A stretch of 64,000 nucleotides of DNA. Origin: Bugula neritina. Taxonomy: Eukaryota; Bryozoa; Gymnolaemata; Cheilostomatida; Bugulidae. Numbering within the stretch: the first letter of the stretch is position 1; every line of letters starts with the position of its first letter. The stretch covers positions 24,819,128 to 24,883,127 of the forward strand of contig OZ037767.1 of assembly GCA_964035545.1 (NCBI GenBank). Direction: 5' to 3'. Made by a program: the position numbers and the translations under genes. Under the pieces are notes generated by a model. The model did no database searches. It was not told the DNA's origin and worked only from the letters and a program-made list of their open reading frames with translations. Shown here piece after piece: positions 46,047 to 59,700 of this stretch.

Positions 46047-49000
46047 ATGCCTAGAGCTGTGAGCAAGATACCTCTGCTTAACAGAAAGCAGCTGCCAACG
46101 TCTGACAACTGCTTGACGACAAAACCACATCAAAAATTACCAATAACCTGTATAGGTGCGGAAGACACAGAAACTATGATATCTCAGCAGAAGTTACAGC
46201 AGTCATTGCTACCTCCCAAACATGAGCAGCAACAACTGGATGGCAATAATAATGAGTCACTCAGTCAAAAAGAGACAATGAAGATAGGCTCAGCGGAGGG
46301 TAAGAGCCAATTATCCACATTAGAAACAATAAAACAGGGAAGTGCAGGCACTAAACATAAAACATCATATAAAAGACGGGCAGCTACAAAAAATTCTATC
46401 TCACATTCGAGTTCCGCATCATCCAATATTCAGAAGAAAACATCAAAAACTCAAGAGCCTGAATCATCTGAAGTATTACCAAAACCTAAGCCAAGAAGAA
46501 AGCTAGTTGGAAAACTAAAAAGTGAGAGCAAACTGGTCTCCCAAGAGACAAGTTCTGGTGACACTGAAACAGCAGTGCTGGAAGCCAGCAAGTTAAAACA
46601 ACACAACACTACAACAAAATCTCAATGGTCCCACATTGTGAAGAAATCTCAAATACACAGGCATCAACTACAAAGGAATAGAGTTAGACCTTTAAAAAAG
46701 AGAGAACTTTCAAAAAGAAGAAAATCTGAATATTCCATAGAAAATACATGGCTTCCTCGTGAGCCTGTAGATGCCAACACCATTTCTCAGAAAACATCTA
46801 CACCAAAAAAGATTAAATCTATTAGTAGAGGAAAAAGCAATAAATTGAAAGAAAGCAAATTGAGCTTAGCATCACCAGATCTCAATGAGGGTATTGATAC
46901 TGATGATATACATATAACAGATAAACCAATATTATCAGAAGAGAACGTGATGATTGAATTAAAAATCAGCAGCAGCAGATTAGACAAAAGGCAAGGAGTA
47001 GATCATATAACAAACCAAGGTGCGTCCCCTGTATGTGTAACACTAAAACTCTAGTGAACACTAATTTTCTCTATGAATCACATGAACAGTCTGTTCATTT
47101 ATAAAAATGCTTTTGGTGTTAACTTATAAGTAATATTTGTAACTGAGTTTTCCACAATTTCATCATAGTAAACTCTTGTGGGTTTAAAATTGTCCCTGTC
47201 AGAACCTCCGACAGAAAAAGGGCTTTTTTAAGCGGGCTAAAAAATTGATTTCTATTGTGACAACATTTATATATATTACTCCAGTAGGTATAACAAATAA
47301 GTTGAACTTTTAGGTGGAGAAAATTTAGCCAAAACTGTGATTCACATACAATTATTGACTTTTCCCACTAAAGCAACAATAGCACATTGTATTGAGCATA
47401 AATAATGGTAAATACTCCCACTGTCAAAGATCGGATATATTCAGAGGCACAATGTATGTACAACTTTCCTGAGAATAGTAAATGCTTGGATCAATGGTTT
47501 ACAGCTGAAATTGTCTGTTTATTTGTTTCTTGGTGCAAGCACACTCATATAAGTTTACAAAGTTATGGGGGTATTGCAATTTGTTGCAATTAGTATGTAT
47601 GTTTCCATATAGTGCAACAGCTTTCAGACTCTGAAAAAGGAAGATATTTTAAAGTATTAGACGGCCTGAAAACTGAAATATTGAGAATTAGTTTTAGCTT
47701 TACCATTGAGATTTACTTTGCTTATTTAAATGGTGGCGAAAAAGTTGAAAATAGAATCAAATTTTCAAAAAAATAATGATTTACATAACAATAAATAGTT
47801 TGGCAGTTCATTTGCATCTCATAATTTGATGAAGCAGATCAATAACTCGGACATTATCTGTATGTAATCGTTCATTGGTTCTCTACAAACAATTGGCAAT
47901 ATCGTGCAAATGTTGTGACTATTGATAAACTATATCAATAATAGGTCTACTGGGATTAATAACAATAACTTAAAAAATATCACTGTATTTGCTTTGTTTC
48001 AAATGATATTCACCATGCTGTTACTATTAGATACTCCACAGAAACACCAAACATTGCAACACAAATCAACGAAAATAAATGCATATATTTTGAAAATATA
48101 TCCGTAACTTTCCAATTTATAATGCGATCTGTGATAGAAATAAGATGGTTATTTGTGTATATGTGTACTTTACTGTTTGAAAATTTAAATAAACCCCTGG
48201 TGAAGAACTGAAAAAGGCACATAGGCAAGCTAAATCTATACTGTTGTCTAAACACTAATGAATAAAAAATGAAAAAATACAAAAAATTAGTGTTTTGAAA
48301 AGCTACTTTCAATAAGTTACAAAAGAAATTATAATAGGTCACAGATTTAAACTCTACAAAACTATTTTTCTGTGATTTTGGAGTTGAAGTGACAGTGATT
48401 TATGGTTTTTTTTTCAGGAAAAGACTCTAAAAGTAAACCTTTGTCAGCAAAAGATTCAGATCAAGCAACCAAGACTCAAGCAACATATTCTAGTCCTAAA
48501 CCAAGTAGCTATCACAAGCTCTCAAGTTCGCCCAAATCACATAACAGAGACCGAGGGACTACTCACATCAACCAAATCAACGTAGCAGACTTTGCAAAAC
48601 TGAATGTCAAAGTAACAAAACCAACAGAGCCGGCACCACTAAATCACAATATTACAGATTACCAGTACAGAGTGAGCATGGTTAAGTTCAAAGGAGCAAG
48701 TAACAGTGTTCCCAACTATAATGAAAAGCAAGAAAACATTAAAAAAACAGTTGCACAAAATGATGCTTTGTTGTCCAACTCAAGCAAAGTCAGAAAGAAA
48801 GATCTTAAGTCTATAAAAGTTAGCAAAATCGAGCCGATACCACCAGATAGATTGTCACTCTTGGTTCCCACAACATTGCCACAAGGAAACAAATTCATGA
48901 ACTTGTTGATAGATGACAGAAAATGGGATCAGATGAGCAATAGTAGCAAAAGCACTTTAGAAAGTACCCTGCCCCGCCTTCACTATGACAGTCCTACACC

Positions 49001-49649
49001 TTTCCAGAGACAAGGTAATGGTGATGATGAAATGGCAGGTGAGATTACTATTGCTGTGCCACAATTACCACACCTTATCGCTAACAATAGAACGACTAGG
49101 CAGCCTGGCGGTAGCAAAAAACAAACTGAAAACAATTTAGAAACCAACAACGAACAACATGTAGACACCAACCTACATATTGAGGAGGAGCCAACAGTTA
49201 TAATAACCAATGAGGGAGGAACACATGTCAACAAAGAAGTGGCTGATGGAACAAGAGACGGCTGGGAGAGCGGATATCAGAGCATAACTCCTCGTCTAAG
49301 TGTAGACTCGAGATCTCACGCCCTAATGCCAGGTGCTGCTTTACATCTGGACATTCCAACTGAACACAGGTCAATGACCCCCTTTAGCAGCATAACTCTG
49401 TCTACTTATATTGACCAATCAAGACCAAGTTCAACACACCTGGATGTACCTAGCAACGGAGGAGACAATTCAGATTCGTACTCTCGGAAAATATCTTTAG
49501 AAACTAGGTCAAGTGTAAGTAAACTACCAGCAATTCATAGCAGAAATGATAATTATGAGTCAATGGATGATCGAACGCTTTACTTTACGCCACTAACTAT
49601 ACAGAGTATAAGGACTCCAGACCCTGAAATCAGCGATGAGAATGAATAA
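46047..49649 (+). CDS. Unrecognised basic, low-complexity protein
   Basis: Two coding exons: 46047-47019 and 48418-49649, totalling 2205 nt, 734 residues. The junction phases match (CAA G, then GA AAA). The ATG follows an acceptor (TTTTAG, then ATAACC), so a 5' UTR exon lies upstream. The first exon is rich in Lys, Ser, Gln and Thr, with basic clusters (KPKPRRKL, RPLKKRELSKRRK). The second keeps this character but ends in a more acidic, Pro/Ser-rich segment (GWESGYQSITPRLSVDSRS, ISDENE). I see no signal peptide, membrane helix or domain. Two long aligned open frames joined by good splice sites and closed by a stop with a nearby poly(A) signal argue for a real gene. Nuclear or cytoskeletal location would be a guess. 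Read-through at 47019 would end it at 47054. Confidence 0.72.
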
Positions 49650-49741
49650 TATTTAGCCAAATGTTTCTAAACTACTCTAAGTGTATGTATGCATTAGCTT
49701 GATTTTAATAGAAATACCACTATTACCATTGTATATACATG

Positions 49742-49747
49742 TTTATT
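49742..49747 (-). terminator. Candidate poly(A) signal of DNAJC8
   Basis: TTTATT on the plus strand, about 310 nt beyond the DNAJC8 stop on its strand. It lies upstream of the neighbour's own signal, so the two 3' UTRs may overlap. The interval between the two stops (49650-50054) shows nothing else. Confidence 0.4.
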
Positions 49748-49780
49748 ATAGAAAGTACTATTTACATAGAATCATTTGGA

Positions 49781-49786
49781 AATAAA
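49781..49786 (+). terminator. Poly(A) signal of the 46-49 kb gene
   Basis: AATAAA about 130 nt after the stop codon. Confidence 0.55.
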
Positions 49787-50054
49787 ATGTACATTGACAT
49801 CAGCTACAATACATAAAAAAATCGAGTAACACTTAAAAATGACATTTCAGAATCAGATCAAGTATAAAAATTCCAAATCAATGTTTTAGAGCTCTATGGG
49901 CTCCATAAGAACAAATACATGCATTTATGGTGTGTGCCCAGAGAGGTCATTGTGCCATCATATCCACTATCCAAGCAGCAGGCGATATCACAGCTGTGAC
50001 ATGAAAACTCTAAATCCTAGTTAATGAGATCTTACAACAAAGTCATTCGACACA

Positions 50055-53000
50055 CTACCTTTTCTCTAACTTTGGTTTTGGAGGACGAAATCCTCCTTTA
50101 GCCTTTTTGCCTTTAGCCTTATTAAATGTCCTCCAGCTGTCCACCCTATTAGTTCTAGACTCCTAAAAAGCGCCAACACACTTGTGTTAAAACATGCAAT
50201 TAAATATTTACTTTTTTACATTATATCAACGAGCTTGCTTGCAAACTAATTTGATTAGACAATATTTGTGTCATAACCAATACCCAGGCCCAGCACTGAT
50301 TGCAGAAAGCTACAGACACTAAACTTGTAAAGTAAGTAGAAAGAAAAGGTGCTATCTTCACTGTATAATCTGATTTAACTGCTTCTGCTTTCCAATCAAA
50401 ATATTATCTGATGATGCCTAACCTCGAAATTTTTATTCCATTCCTTCTGAATCTTAGCATCTTCAGCGGCTTCTTGTTCCTCTTCAGCTTTTCTCTTCCT
50501 GTAACAGCCAACAGAGCACATTTATTGTCGGAAATTATCACCACGCGTAAATAAGCCACCAGAGATACTTGGAATACCCGTCATAATACTAGAATTCAAT
50601 TCAGTTAAATAAGTGAATATAAAGATGATTATTTATCTGTCCAGAACTATTATCCAAGTATTCCAAATATTATATTTTCATGGATCCAAAAGATGGTGAT
50701 GCTATTTAACCAACGCAAGGTGCATTTTTGTTATTTAGTTTTCTACAAAGAAGTTTTTATATAGTTGAAGGATACACAGCCACTATGCACAGGCTGAGCT
50801 TAAGAGACAAGGTTATAGCTTTCAACAAATAATGCTGTCTGATTGTGGAGCAGAGAAATACCAACTCATTGAAACTACTAACTTCTACTACTGGCTATCA
50901 GCCAGCAACAAACCAGTTACTACTAATTAATAAACTACTTACCAACCACTACTAGTTACTAACTGCTACTAAGTACTAACCAGCACCCACTGAAGAGTTA
51001 CTAACTGGTAGCAACTAAAAAATAACTGCTACTAAATGCTACTAACCAATTACTAACTACATACTAACTGTCACCTACTTAAGAGTTACTAACTAGTTAC
51101 TAAGTAATAGTAACTAATTACTAGCTGGCACCCTGGCACCTACTTCCAAGTTACTAACTAGTGGTAACGAATTACTAGCTGGCAACTACTTCAAAGTTAC
51201 TAACTAGTATAAACTAATTACTAGCTAGCATCTACTTCAAAGCTACTAACTGCTACTAACATGCTGCTATATACTAACTTTTCATGCATATCACGAGCTT
51301 CTTTTTCCTGACGCAACCTTTCAAGATCAGCAAACAGCTTGCACATGTGAACATAAACAGCGTGTTTAAACTTTTCTGGGTCCTCTTCTTCTGGAACTTT
51401 CTGCTCTTTACCTTCTTTCTTCAACTGTTTTTTCTTACTCTTGATCTGTGACCAAATAAATATATTTATAAGTAATGAATAAATATAAGGATTACTTTAT
51501 TGTAAAATGTCAAACCAACTGGATTGGATATAATTGACTATTTAGTTTTTATTTGAGTTTTTACATTACTATTTATTTGGCAGTATAAAACATACAAACA
51601 ATTCTCTTCTTCAGCATAACTTTGAAAATAAACAAAAAAGCCAGTTTTACAGCATTATCATAAGAGTAGGAGAGAGACTGAAAATAACAATAGTAGAGTT
51701 TTTCCCTCCTATTACTACATATAACAAGAGAGCATAACTCTCATTCTACTGCTTCATTTTTTGTTAGAAATGTTTATGAACTACACTACACTCCAGCCAT
51801 TTTGATTTTGATAATATTATACAAATTTGAAAATAGCCAGGCACAGGACTCTTAAAATACAATAACTTTTCAAAAACTTGCCATCCATCATTATTGCTTT
51901 CATAATTTTTTAATCGACAAGTAATAAAAAATAATTCAAGTAAGATCCTCATTTGAACATTCAGCGAATTATTTGGTGAGTTTTCTTCATTCACACTGCA
52001 CATTATTACATAAATAGTGTAAATGGTACAGGTATGTATAGTCAGGTGAGAAGTGTGTAGATGCATGTATATCTAGTTCCACGAATAGCAATATTAAAAA
52101 ACTGTTTAAAACTAATGAGTTATAGCATGTCACTAGACACCAAGTTGACTTTCTCAAAAGAACAGGGCTTCAGAGTTCTTTGTATTAGAGTGGGAACTTA
52201 CCAAATTGTCAGTTTTCTGCTTGGCTTCTTCCACAATTTCCTGGCATCTTTTAAAACCTTCTTCGTTGTTGAGTGTTTTATAAGCTTTGTTCACAGCTTC
52301 AAACGCTTTCTGTGCTCTCTCGGAATCATCAACATTCTTATCAGGATGCACAAGTATTGACATCTGAATATGACACAGCACACATCAGATACAACCAATC
52401 AGTGAGAACACACATCAGATACAACCAATCAGTGCGAATACAAGCCGTGTGGTACATTTACACTAACAAACGAGCTTCAAATTTTCAGACATGAGAAGGA
52501 CAATGCTTGAACATTTTATTTACAGAAAATGTTTATATTCTTTGAATAATTATGCTTGTGCCTTCAGAAAATCTTAGAGTCTAGAAATGTTCATAAGGCA
52601 ATATTATTCTTTTTAAAAAACACTAATTATTGTATAATGTATAGCAATGACTAATACCAAAACATATTCAGCCTGTTAATTGTAATTTAAGTAATTGAAT
52701 CCTAAACAAAATTTACAATAAACTCAACACACTCATTTTATACTTATAGTGAAAATATTTATATGATTGCAGAATACAATAAAAAAGTAAACAAGAAGTG
52801 GTTATAGATACAGTTTCAAGACTATAAAAAAAAAAATTAGAGCTCAACTTTTGAATGAGTACAGAGAAAATCATACCCTACGGTATTTCTGTTTAATTTC
52901 AGTCAGTGACGCGTCGTATGGCAGATCCAACACCTGAATTGAAACATATCAAACATCAGCCACAGTACTTCTACATTAAACTACTCATATAATCAAAATA

Positions 53001-55311
53001 AATACCAATAATGAGGTGAGCTTGTTTATATTATACATTAGCATTGATCAAGAAAATTAATATGCAATAGAAATAATGGAAACCATTATGCAACATTGGA
53101 AATTCCTGGGTTCTCTTGCCACATGAATAACTTATACAATGCCACTCAAACTTTGACAAGTTTTTCTCAATAAGATACTTTCCAAAAAAACTAAACTGTT
53201 CCAACTGCAAGTTAAACTTATGTGTTTGTACCATGCAACTGCATAAATACTTGCAATAGAAATTATTTACTATTGTAAAAACTCACATCATATGGATTTA
53301 GGTTAAAATATGTGCATCCAGCACGGAGTAATCTGTCTATTTGTTGTTTTGGAGTAAGAACAGAATCTCTCTGCTCAATTGCTTTGACCTGAAAGTAAAG
53401 TGAAAAACATTGTAAGTCTTAACAAACAACTGCTAGGATCTTGAGTCTTATTATACTTAAGAATAAAACCGTCTAACTTAATTGAACACAGTTGGTCTTG
53501 TGACTTCATCATGACTTGATGCGGAACTTAAAATTGTAACTCGAATTCCAACTTTTAATTTGGCTGACAAACTCAGTTCCTATACTTGCTGTTACTGTAA
53601 GTTTTAGTGTAACACCAAGTAAACTACTTAAAACCAAGTAGTATTTAGCTTAATACCAAATAGACTACTTGAACTAAATAATCTTGAATATCTTGAATAC
53701 ATTCATAGTAGTATTGGTTAGTTTTTCAAATCAAAGTTAAATTGCATTACAAAGTAAAAATTTCTTATATATTAAATTTAACAATAACTTTAAATTTTAT
53801 TTAATTAGATTTGAACTTTAATACATTTAATACTTTTATATTAAAGCTAATAGTTGATCATATTCATAACACATGTCAGATGTTTGATGAGGCTTAAATA
53901 ATATAACAATCAAGTTGAACTCTATTATTTAATTAAACATTCAATAAATTAACTTTTTATTTTATAATTTTATTCTTTAAAAGCAAGTTCCTTAAATTTT
54001 ATTAAATAATAATTAAGTAGCCTGTTATTAAGTAGTGTGGAGTGAGCACTCATCAAACTCACTATTGACTATCATAACTTGTTGGAGGTTAGCCTGGTAG
54101 TGTAGTGAATAAAACTCATTTTAAGTTGTTAAGCAAATTGATGTTTTAAAAGTGCAAACCACAAGAAAAAACATGCTACTATATTGAACAATCTAAATTA
54201 AGATAGAAGTTTACATTTAACTTCAGGTTCAAAATGTCATAAAAGTTCAAATTTATATCAAACTAAAATTACCAATATTCAATAAGTAATCACTAATATC
54301 AAACATAAGTTCAATGCCCAGAACACATGGTTGGTGGTCTACAAAAAATATTTAATCATCAGTACCAATCATTATTAACATTATAGTTCATTATCATCAC
54401 TTTAAGTTTATGTGTTATCATTGAACATGATTATTACTCATTACTAAGAACTGAATACATATTTAAAATAGTTAATATAAAACTAGTATTAGATAAAAGT
54501 ATTAAGTACATTTAATAATTCTGTTCACCAAACGAGGCACTAATTTAGTGGTCTAATGTGATTGCATCTTCAAGTAAGTCAAGTAAGTAAGCCAGTATAA
54601 ACAATAAATATGCTAATACTTAGAAGTTTAAAGTGGTATATAACTGTTGTTTACATTTAATCTTAGATGGCACCCATAGCCATAATCATAATGTAAGTAA
54701 TGGCCTAACAGTTGGACTTGGAGGATCGAGCTCTGATATAGCATAGACTAAATTATGACCTATGAGTTTGATACATCATTACATGGCAAGAGCGATTGCC
54801 AATTTATTTTCAAGCCTATTGGCATTGGTGATCGTGATGTCAGAAAAGGTATTCAAATATTCCGTATTCGGTATTCACCCTTGCCCATTTGGTCATATAC
54901 AAATTGAAATTGCACCTGTGTTACTTTTAAAATCCCGGTTTCCCCATTAAATTTAATTATTAATGAGTCACAATTTTTATCCCGCAAATTTTTCATGAGC
55001 ACATTTATAGAAATAGAAGCTTGCAAGTTTCAAGTTTAATTTCAACTAACGTAAAATGAACATTGTGGTACTGATTCACTTTCAGATCACGATTCACTGA
55101 TCAGATTCAGTGATTGAGTTTGATTGCATGAGCGTTTTTATATCTAATGTAATACCTCTTCATAAAACGAATCAAACGTTTCTCCACCTGTAGATGAACC
55201 AGGTTGAGGTTCTACAACATCAGTTGCATCTTTCTTGTCGGTTAAAAGCTCTTTTTCATTATGATTAATGGGCAAGCTTTCTGTTGCCGTTGGAGGTTCA
55301 ACATCGGCCAT
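50055..55311 (-). CDS. DNAJC8: DnaJ homolog subfamily C member 8 (spliceosome-associated J protein)
   Basis: Nuclear J-domain protein (SPF31) co-purifying with spliceosomes; it stimulates HSP70. Exons on the minus strand: 55311-55156, 53388-53287, 52933-52877, 52363-52202, 51445-51279, 50498-50423, 50162-50055, totalling 828 nt, 275 residues (human about 253). A variable acidic N terminus is followed by the J domain (about residues 80-155): NPYDVLDLPYDASLTEIKQKYRR, then VHPDKN with the catalytic HPD, and KAFEAVNKAYKTL. A long charged helix follows (DPEKFKHAVYVHMCKLFADL) and a basic end (GGFRPPKPKLEKR). The J domain is split by an intron just before MSILVHPDKN. The gene is divergent from 6-phosphogluconate dehydrogenase, sharing a 1.4-kb upstream region. 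Confidence 0.95.
50880..51250. repeat. ACTAACTG/TACTAA-type degenerate repeat
   Basis: An irregular array of TTACTAACTAG, CTACTAAC and similar units in DNAJC8 intron 5, close to the donor-side border of the exon at 51279. Similar ACT-rich arrays occur at 34-35 and 60.8-61.1 kb. Confidence 0.8.
52383..52445. repeat. Tandem duplication of 31-32 bp
   Basis: Two copies of a unit containing CACATCAGATACAACCAATC, just upstream of the acceptor of the DNAJC8 exon at 52363. Confidence 0.8.
53389..55155 (-). other. First intron of DNAJC8, no feature seen
   Basis: 1.8 kb of very AT-rich sequence with runs of AATT/ATTAA. No exon, clear repeat or mobile element was recognised. Confidence 0.5.
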
Positions 55312-56723
55312 ACTTTTTTAGTAGACTAAATTCCTGAGTTTGCGATAAATCCTCTACGCTAGTTTACGACACTCTGTGTAATGTCTCTTCCAAGCATTGA
55401 AAAAGAAGAAAAACTTTTATAGCTTAAGTCAAGGTTGCGTTGCGATTGCGCAACTTAAAGAGTCGTTAGAAGTAGCATCGAGTTGGGAGTGACTGCGTAC
55501 AGTGTTGGTGTCCGATATCGAAATCTCAAACTCCAAATTCAAGACCATAAACCACTGCACTCAGTCATTCCTGACTTGGTGCTGTTTCAAGCGATTCTCG
55601 GCAAAAAATATCTCGCGACTTATGACTATCAACGCAAATAATTATAATGTTGTTGAAATTGATCGTCAACTTCCTTCATCATCGTGATTTAATTTATTAC
55701 AAATATATGACACCGGTGAAACCGAAACTGGCAAATAAAACGAGTAGTAGTCATCGGTTCCTATCACTTCAAGTGATTCCACATATCTAAGTAGACTGAG
55801 ACTCGGGCTGCCACTGTTGCACTTTTAGTTTTAGTTTTTTACTCTTGAACTTGAAGTTGGAGCTTTATTCTTTGTATATAAACTAAAACTCAAAGTCAAA
55901 CTGAAGTCTGAACGTTTTAGAGTTTAAAGTTATAAATTTAGAAGTTGAAATTAAAAGTAAAACTTTAACCTAAAAGTTAGAGTATAATAAATATAATATT
56001 ATCACCATGTATATTAATATTCACTCAATATAATATTGTATTTATATTATAATTTAAATTATATATTAAATTTAATATTGTCTAAATGTCATACTCATCG
56101 TGAAGCATTGTGTTATAACTATAAGTATATATTATAATTATTATTCTTATATACTATAATTATTATTACATTTTATTTATTGTAATACTATTAGTATTAG
56201 TAATATCATTATGATTATGATTATGAATTATATTATTTAATTAATGTTGTTATTATATATATTTATATTTATATTGTTATTATACTAATAGTAATACTCT
56301 AATAGTAATAGTAATAGTAATACTAATATTTATAGTCATATTTATATTATACTAATGCTTAGTCTTACCTTTATGAATCTGGGATTAATTATAGATCTCA
56401 GGCCTTCCAGCTGCCACCACAATAAACATAGCACATATCTATGCTGCTATAGTATTAAAAGTAATTTATAATTACTTATTCTCCTGAAATGGTAACTAAC
56501 TTCAATGCACTACGTCCTAGTGCAAACAATTGTTTTGACAATGTAAAACTAGCACATTATTTCTCAAATCTAAATGGTTCTTTAAAACGTGATGCTTGTT
56601 TTCAAACGGTGATTGTTGTATGTATAATATATCCTCGATAAGGGTAAATCAATTTTTTTTCATCAGTACTTTGGTTTGTTATAGCAACTTTGGTGAATTA
56701 GTGCCTACAAATTGCTATTAAAG
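55312..56723. promoter_or_regulatory. Shared divergent 5' region of DNAJC8 and 6-phosphogluconate dehydrogenase
   Basis: 1.4 kb between the two head-to-head start codons, so both promoters should lie here. The DNAJC8-proximal part (55312-55800) is less AT-rich with scattered CpG. The middle (about 55980-56350) is AT-rich low complexity with TAATAG units. No core promoter element could be assigned. Confidence 0.45.
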
Positions 56724-59700
56724 ATGTCAGAGCCAGTGTAAGTGTTTTTATACATATTTTAACATTGTTTTAGTTTAATTTAAAATACTTTATTATAATC
56801 TGCAATGTTTAACATTCCTTGCTTTCATAATATTTGTTTGCAATTCATAGTAGTGTGTATTCAGTAACATATGTGTAGCTTGATTATTCTATACATAGTG
56901 AATGTAGGTGCAATAACGTAGATTTTGTACTTTTGCTACTAGCTAATAATTTTGACAAATGCCCTAACAGAAATTGCTAACATGTGGTCTGATTAAAAAA
57001 TCATGTAAGTTCTTTATTGGAAAAAGCATATTAAAGCTTTACATTATAAAATAAAATTAAAATTTTTTGGAGTGTGTGTGTATAGATGTGTACGTGTTTA
57101 TACAATTTGAAAATATATAATATGTTCATTTTGTAGAGCTGATATTGCCCTTATTGGGCTTGCAGTCATGGGACAAAATCTCATACTGAATATGAATGAC
57201 AATGGTTTTGTGGTAAGTTAACATTTTGTTGTTTCAGTGATAGAAATGGTATGCTGCAATGAGATAATGCATATATTTGTGTTTGATCTTCCCGACCTTG
57301 TTCACGAATTTCAAATTTATTTGAACAGCTGTCACTCTGGAAATTATTTATCCAGTTGTTGCTACACATAGTATTGCTGCCTAAATGTTTAATGGTGTTT
57401 ATTTGACTTAATGAAGATAATTTTATAATCGTAATGATAAGGCCTCAGTACCTAGTGTTCTAAACTAGTGCATATCTATTAATTAAACCATTTAGGAATG
57501 TCAGTGAATTTCTAAGCTATTCTTCACAGGTATGTGCTTTCAACAGAACTGTAGAGAAGGTAGATCATTTCCTGGAGAATGAAGCTAAAGGCACAAAGGT
57601 GGTGGGTGCTAAGAGTTTAGAAGACATGGTCTCTAAACTCAAGTCTCCCAGAAGAGTTATGATTCTTGTGAAAGCCGGATCTGCAGTAGATGCTTTCATT
57701 GATAAACTAGTGAGTAGCTACAGTGTGTAGTTCAATGTAGAGTAGTGAGTAGTCACAGTGTGTAGTGTAGAGTAGTTGGTAGTTACAGGGTGTAGTTCAA
57801 TGTAGAGTAGTTGATAGTCACAGTGTGTAGAGTAGTCAGTAGTTAGAGTATGCAGAGTAGAATTGTTCTTACAAATGATACAAAATATAATCAACTTGTG
57901 AAGGTAACTTGGCTCTAACAACAAAGTAATAGTGTATGAGCTAAACTAAAGTATTAAAGAGAGTATTAAGCCTAGGGCCACACTGTGCGTATTTTCGCAT
58001 GCGAAAATTAAAATCACGTGTAGCAAAGGCGTCCACTGTAGCGTCAGGGATGCGTGATAAATAAAGCTTTCATTTTTAAATCGCACTCGCTTTCAATAAA
58101 ACGCAATTTACTGGAATTTAGCACTAAAATAAAGAAATTGGGCTCGCTTAATAACTACCAGCCAATTAGGTGACGACGACAGAGACGATTCGCACTTGCG
58201 TTGAAAATGCAGAGCGACAAGTGCGAATGTTTTCTCAACGCGCACAGTGGACACCTTTGCTACTTGTGATTTTAATTTTCGCATGCGAAAATACGCACCG
58301 TGTGGCCCTAGGCTAATGGTCGGCCAAAACTTTTTTTTAGAAAGTAGTGATTGAATAGATATACTTTGCAGTGGTCGTTGACCCAGAAACTTTTGATGTC
58401 AGCTCTAAATAAAATTGATCACATGCATTAGCTCCACTGTAATAATACACCACAGTACATCAATCACTGCACAAACACATAAGTATAATTATAGACATTA
58501 TTGCTAGTTGAAGTAACCTGCAGCTAAGCCTAATATTCTGGAATCAATTTAGTTGTTTTGCAGCCAGTGACTGTCAAATTACTTAACACTGAATGACAAG
58601 CAAGTTTGCCTCTGTAGAATCAGCCGGTTGACTCATGTCCTCTAACTAACATAATTTAAATTAGCTTTTGCAACTGCCAATTGCAGTTGTGAAATGAATA
58701 ATGGGGATGTTTTTATAACAAGCTGAGTTATCCTGAAAGAATATATGAGTTGAAGGGATATTTGTTCTCTATTAAATTAAAACACCGCAGGCTTTCCATT
58801 TGATTATTATAATACATTCAGCATGTTCCTTGCTACTTCCTTTATGTATTGCCATAGTTCCTACTTAACTTCCTCTTTATGTAAATTGGTTCTCTGTTGC
58901 ACTTCCCTGTACTAAAGAATTACACTACTCTAAGGCTAGTATTTTGAAACATCAACTTGCCTGTTACCCTTCCTTATGTGGCAAGGCTATTGCGTAGTGA
59001 TTTCTTAATTAACGTTACTGTGTGTTTGTAGCATAGCTGCTTAATATAATATAATATGATACAAAACAGTAAATAATAATACATCTACACTATTATCTGT
59101 ACGGAAAGAATTTCAGGGTGCCTTCTGCTGCACAGTATGCAGATAAAGTCTGCTTCTCTCTTCAAACAGTAATGATCTGAAAACTTGAAATTCATAAGAT
59201 ATTTGCTTCACTAACTTGTATACTCAAGTTTTATTATCTTGCAGTTCCTGCTTTTGGAGTTATTCTCTTCAGTTTGTAGTATTTCCAAACAGTGACAACT
59301 TGGAAATTCTAAGTTTGTAATTTACCACTTACTAATAAACAGTTTTATACTCAATTTTATCAAACCACAATACAGGTTTTTGAAGTTATCTTCTCTATAT
59401 GGTAGGATTGTTGATGCGGCTAATTTGCATTGTGTTCTTTGCGACAGGTGCCCCTGCTCAGTAAAGGTGACATCATCATTGACGGAGGTAACTCCGAGTA
59501 CCAGGATACCAACAGAAGGTGCAAGTCTCTGGCTAGCCACGGTTTGTTGTTTGTGGGAAGTGGAGTCAGTGGTGGGGAGGAAGGTGCTCGCTACGGCCCC
59601 TCTCTCATGCCCGGTGGTCACAAGGATGCTTGGTTAGCATTATTCTAGTTATATTAGTAGAGTAAAATCATAACTCTGGCTTGTCTTTTGAGTAAATTAA

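Noticed and set aside
59322-59648. Frames overlapping the 6-phosphogluconate dehydrogenase exon at 59448 in other frames
   Set aside because: Shadows of a highly conserved exon whose correct frame is unambiguous.
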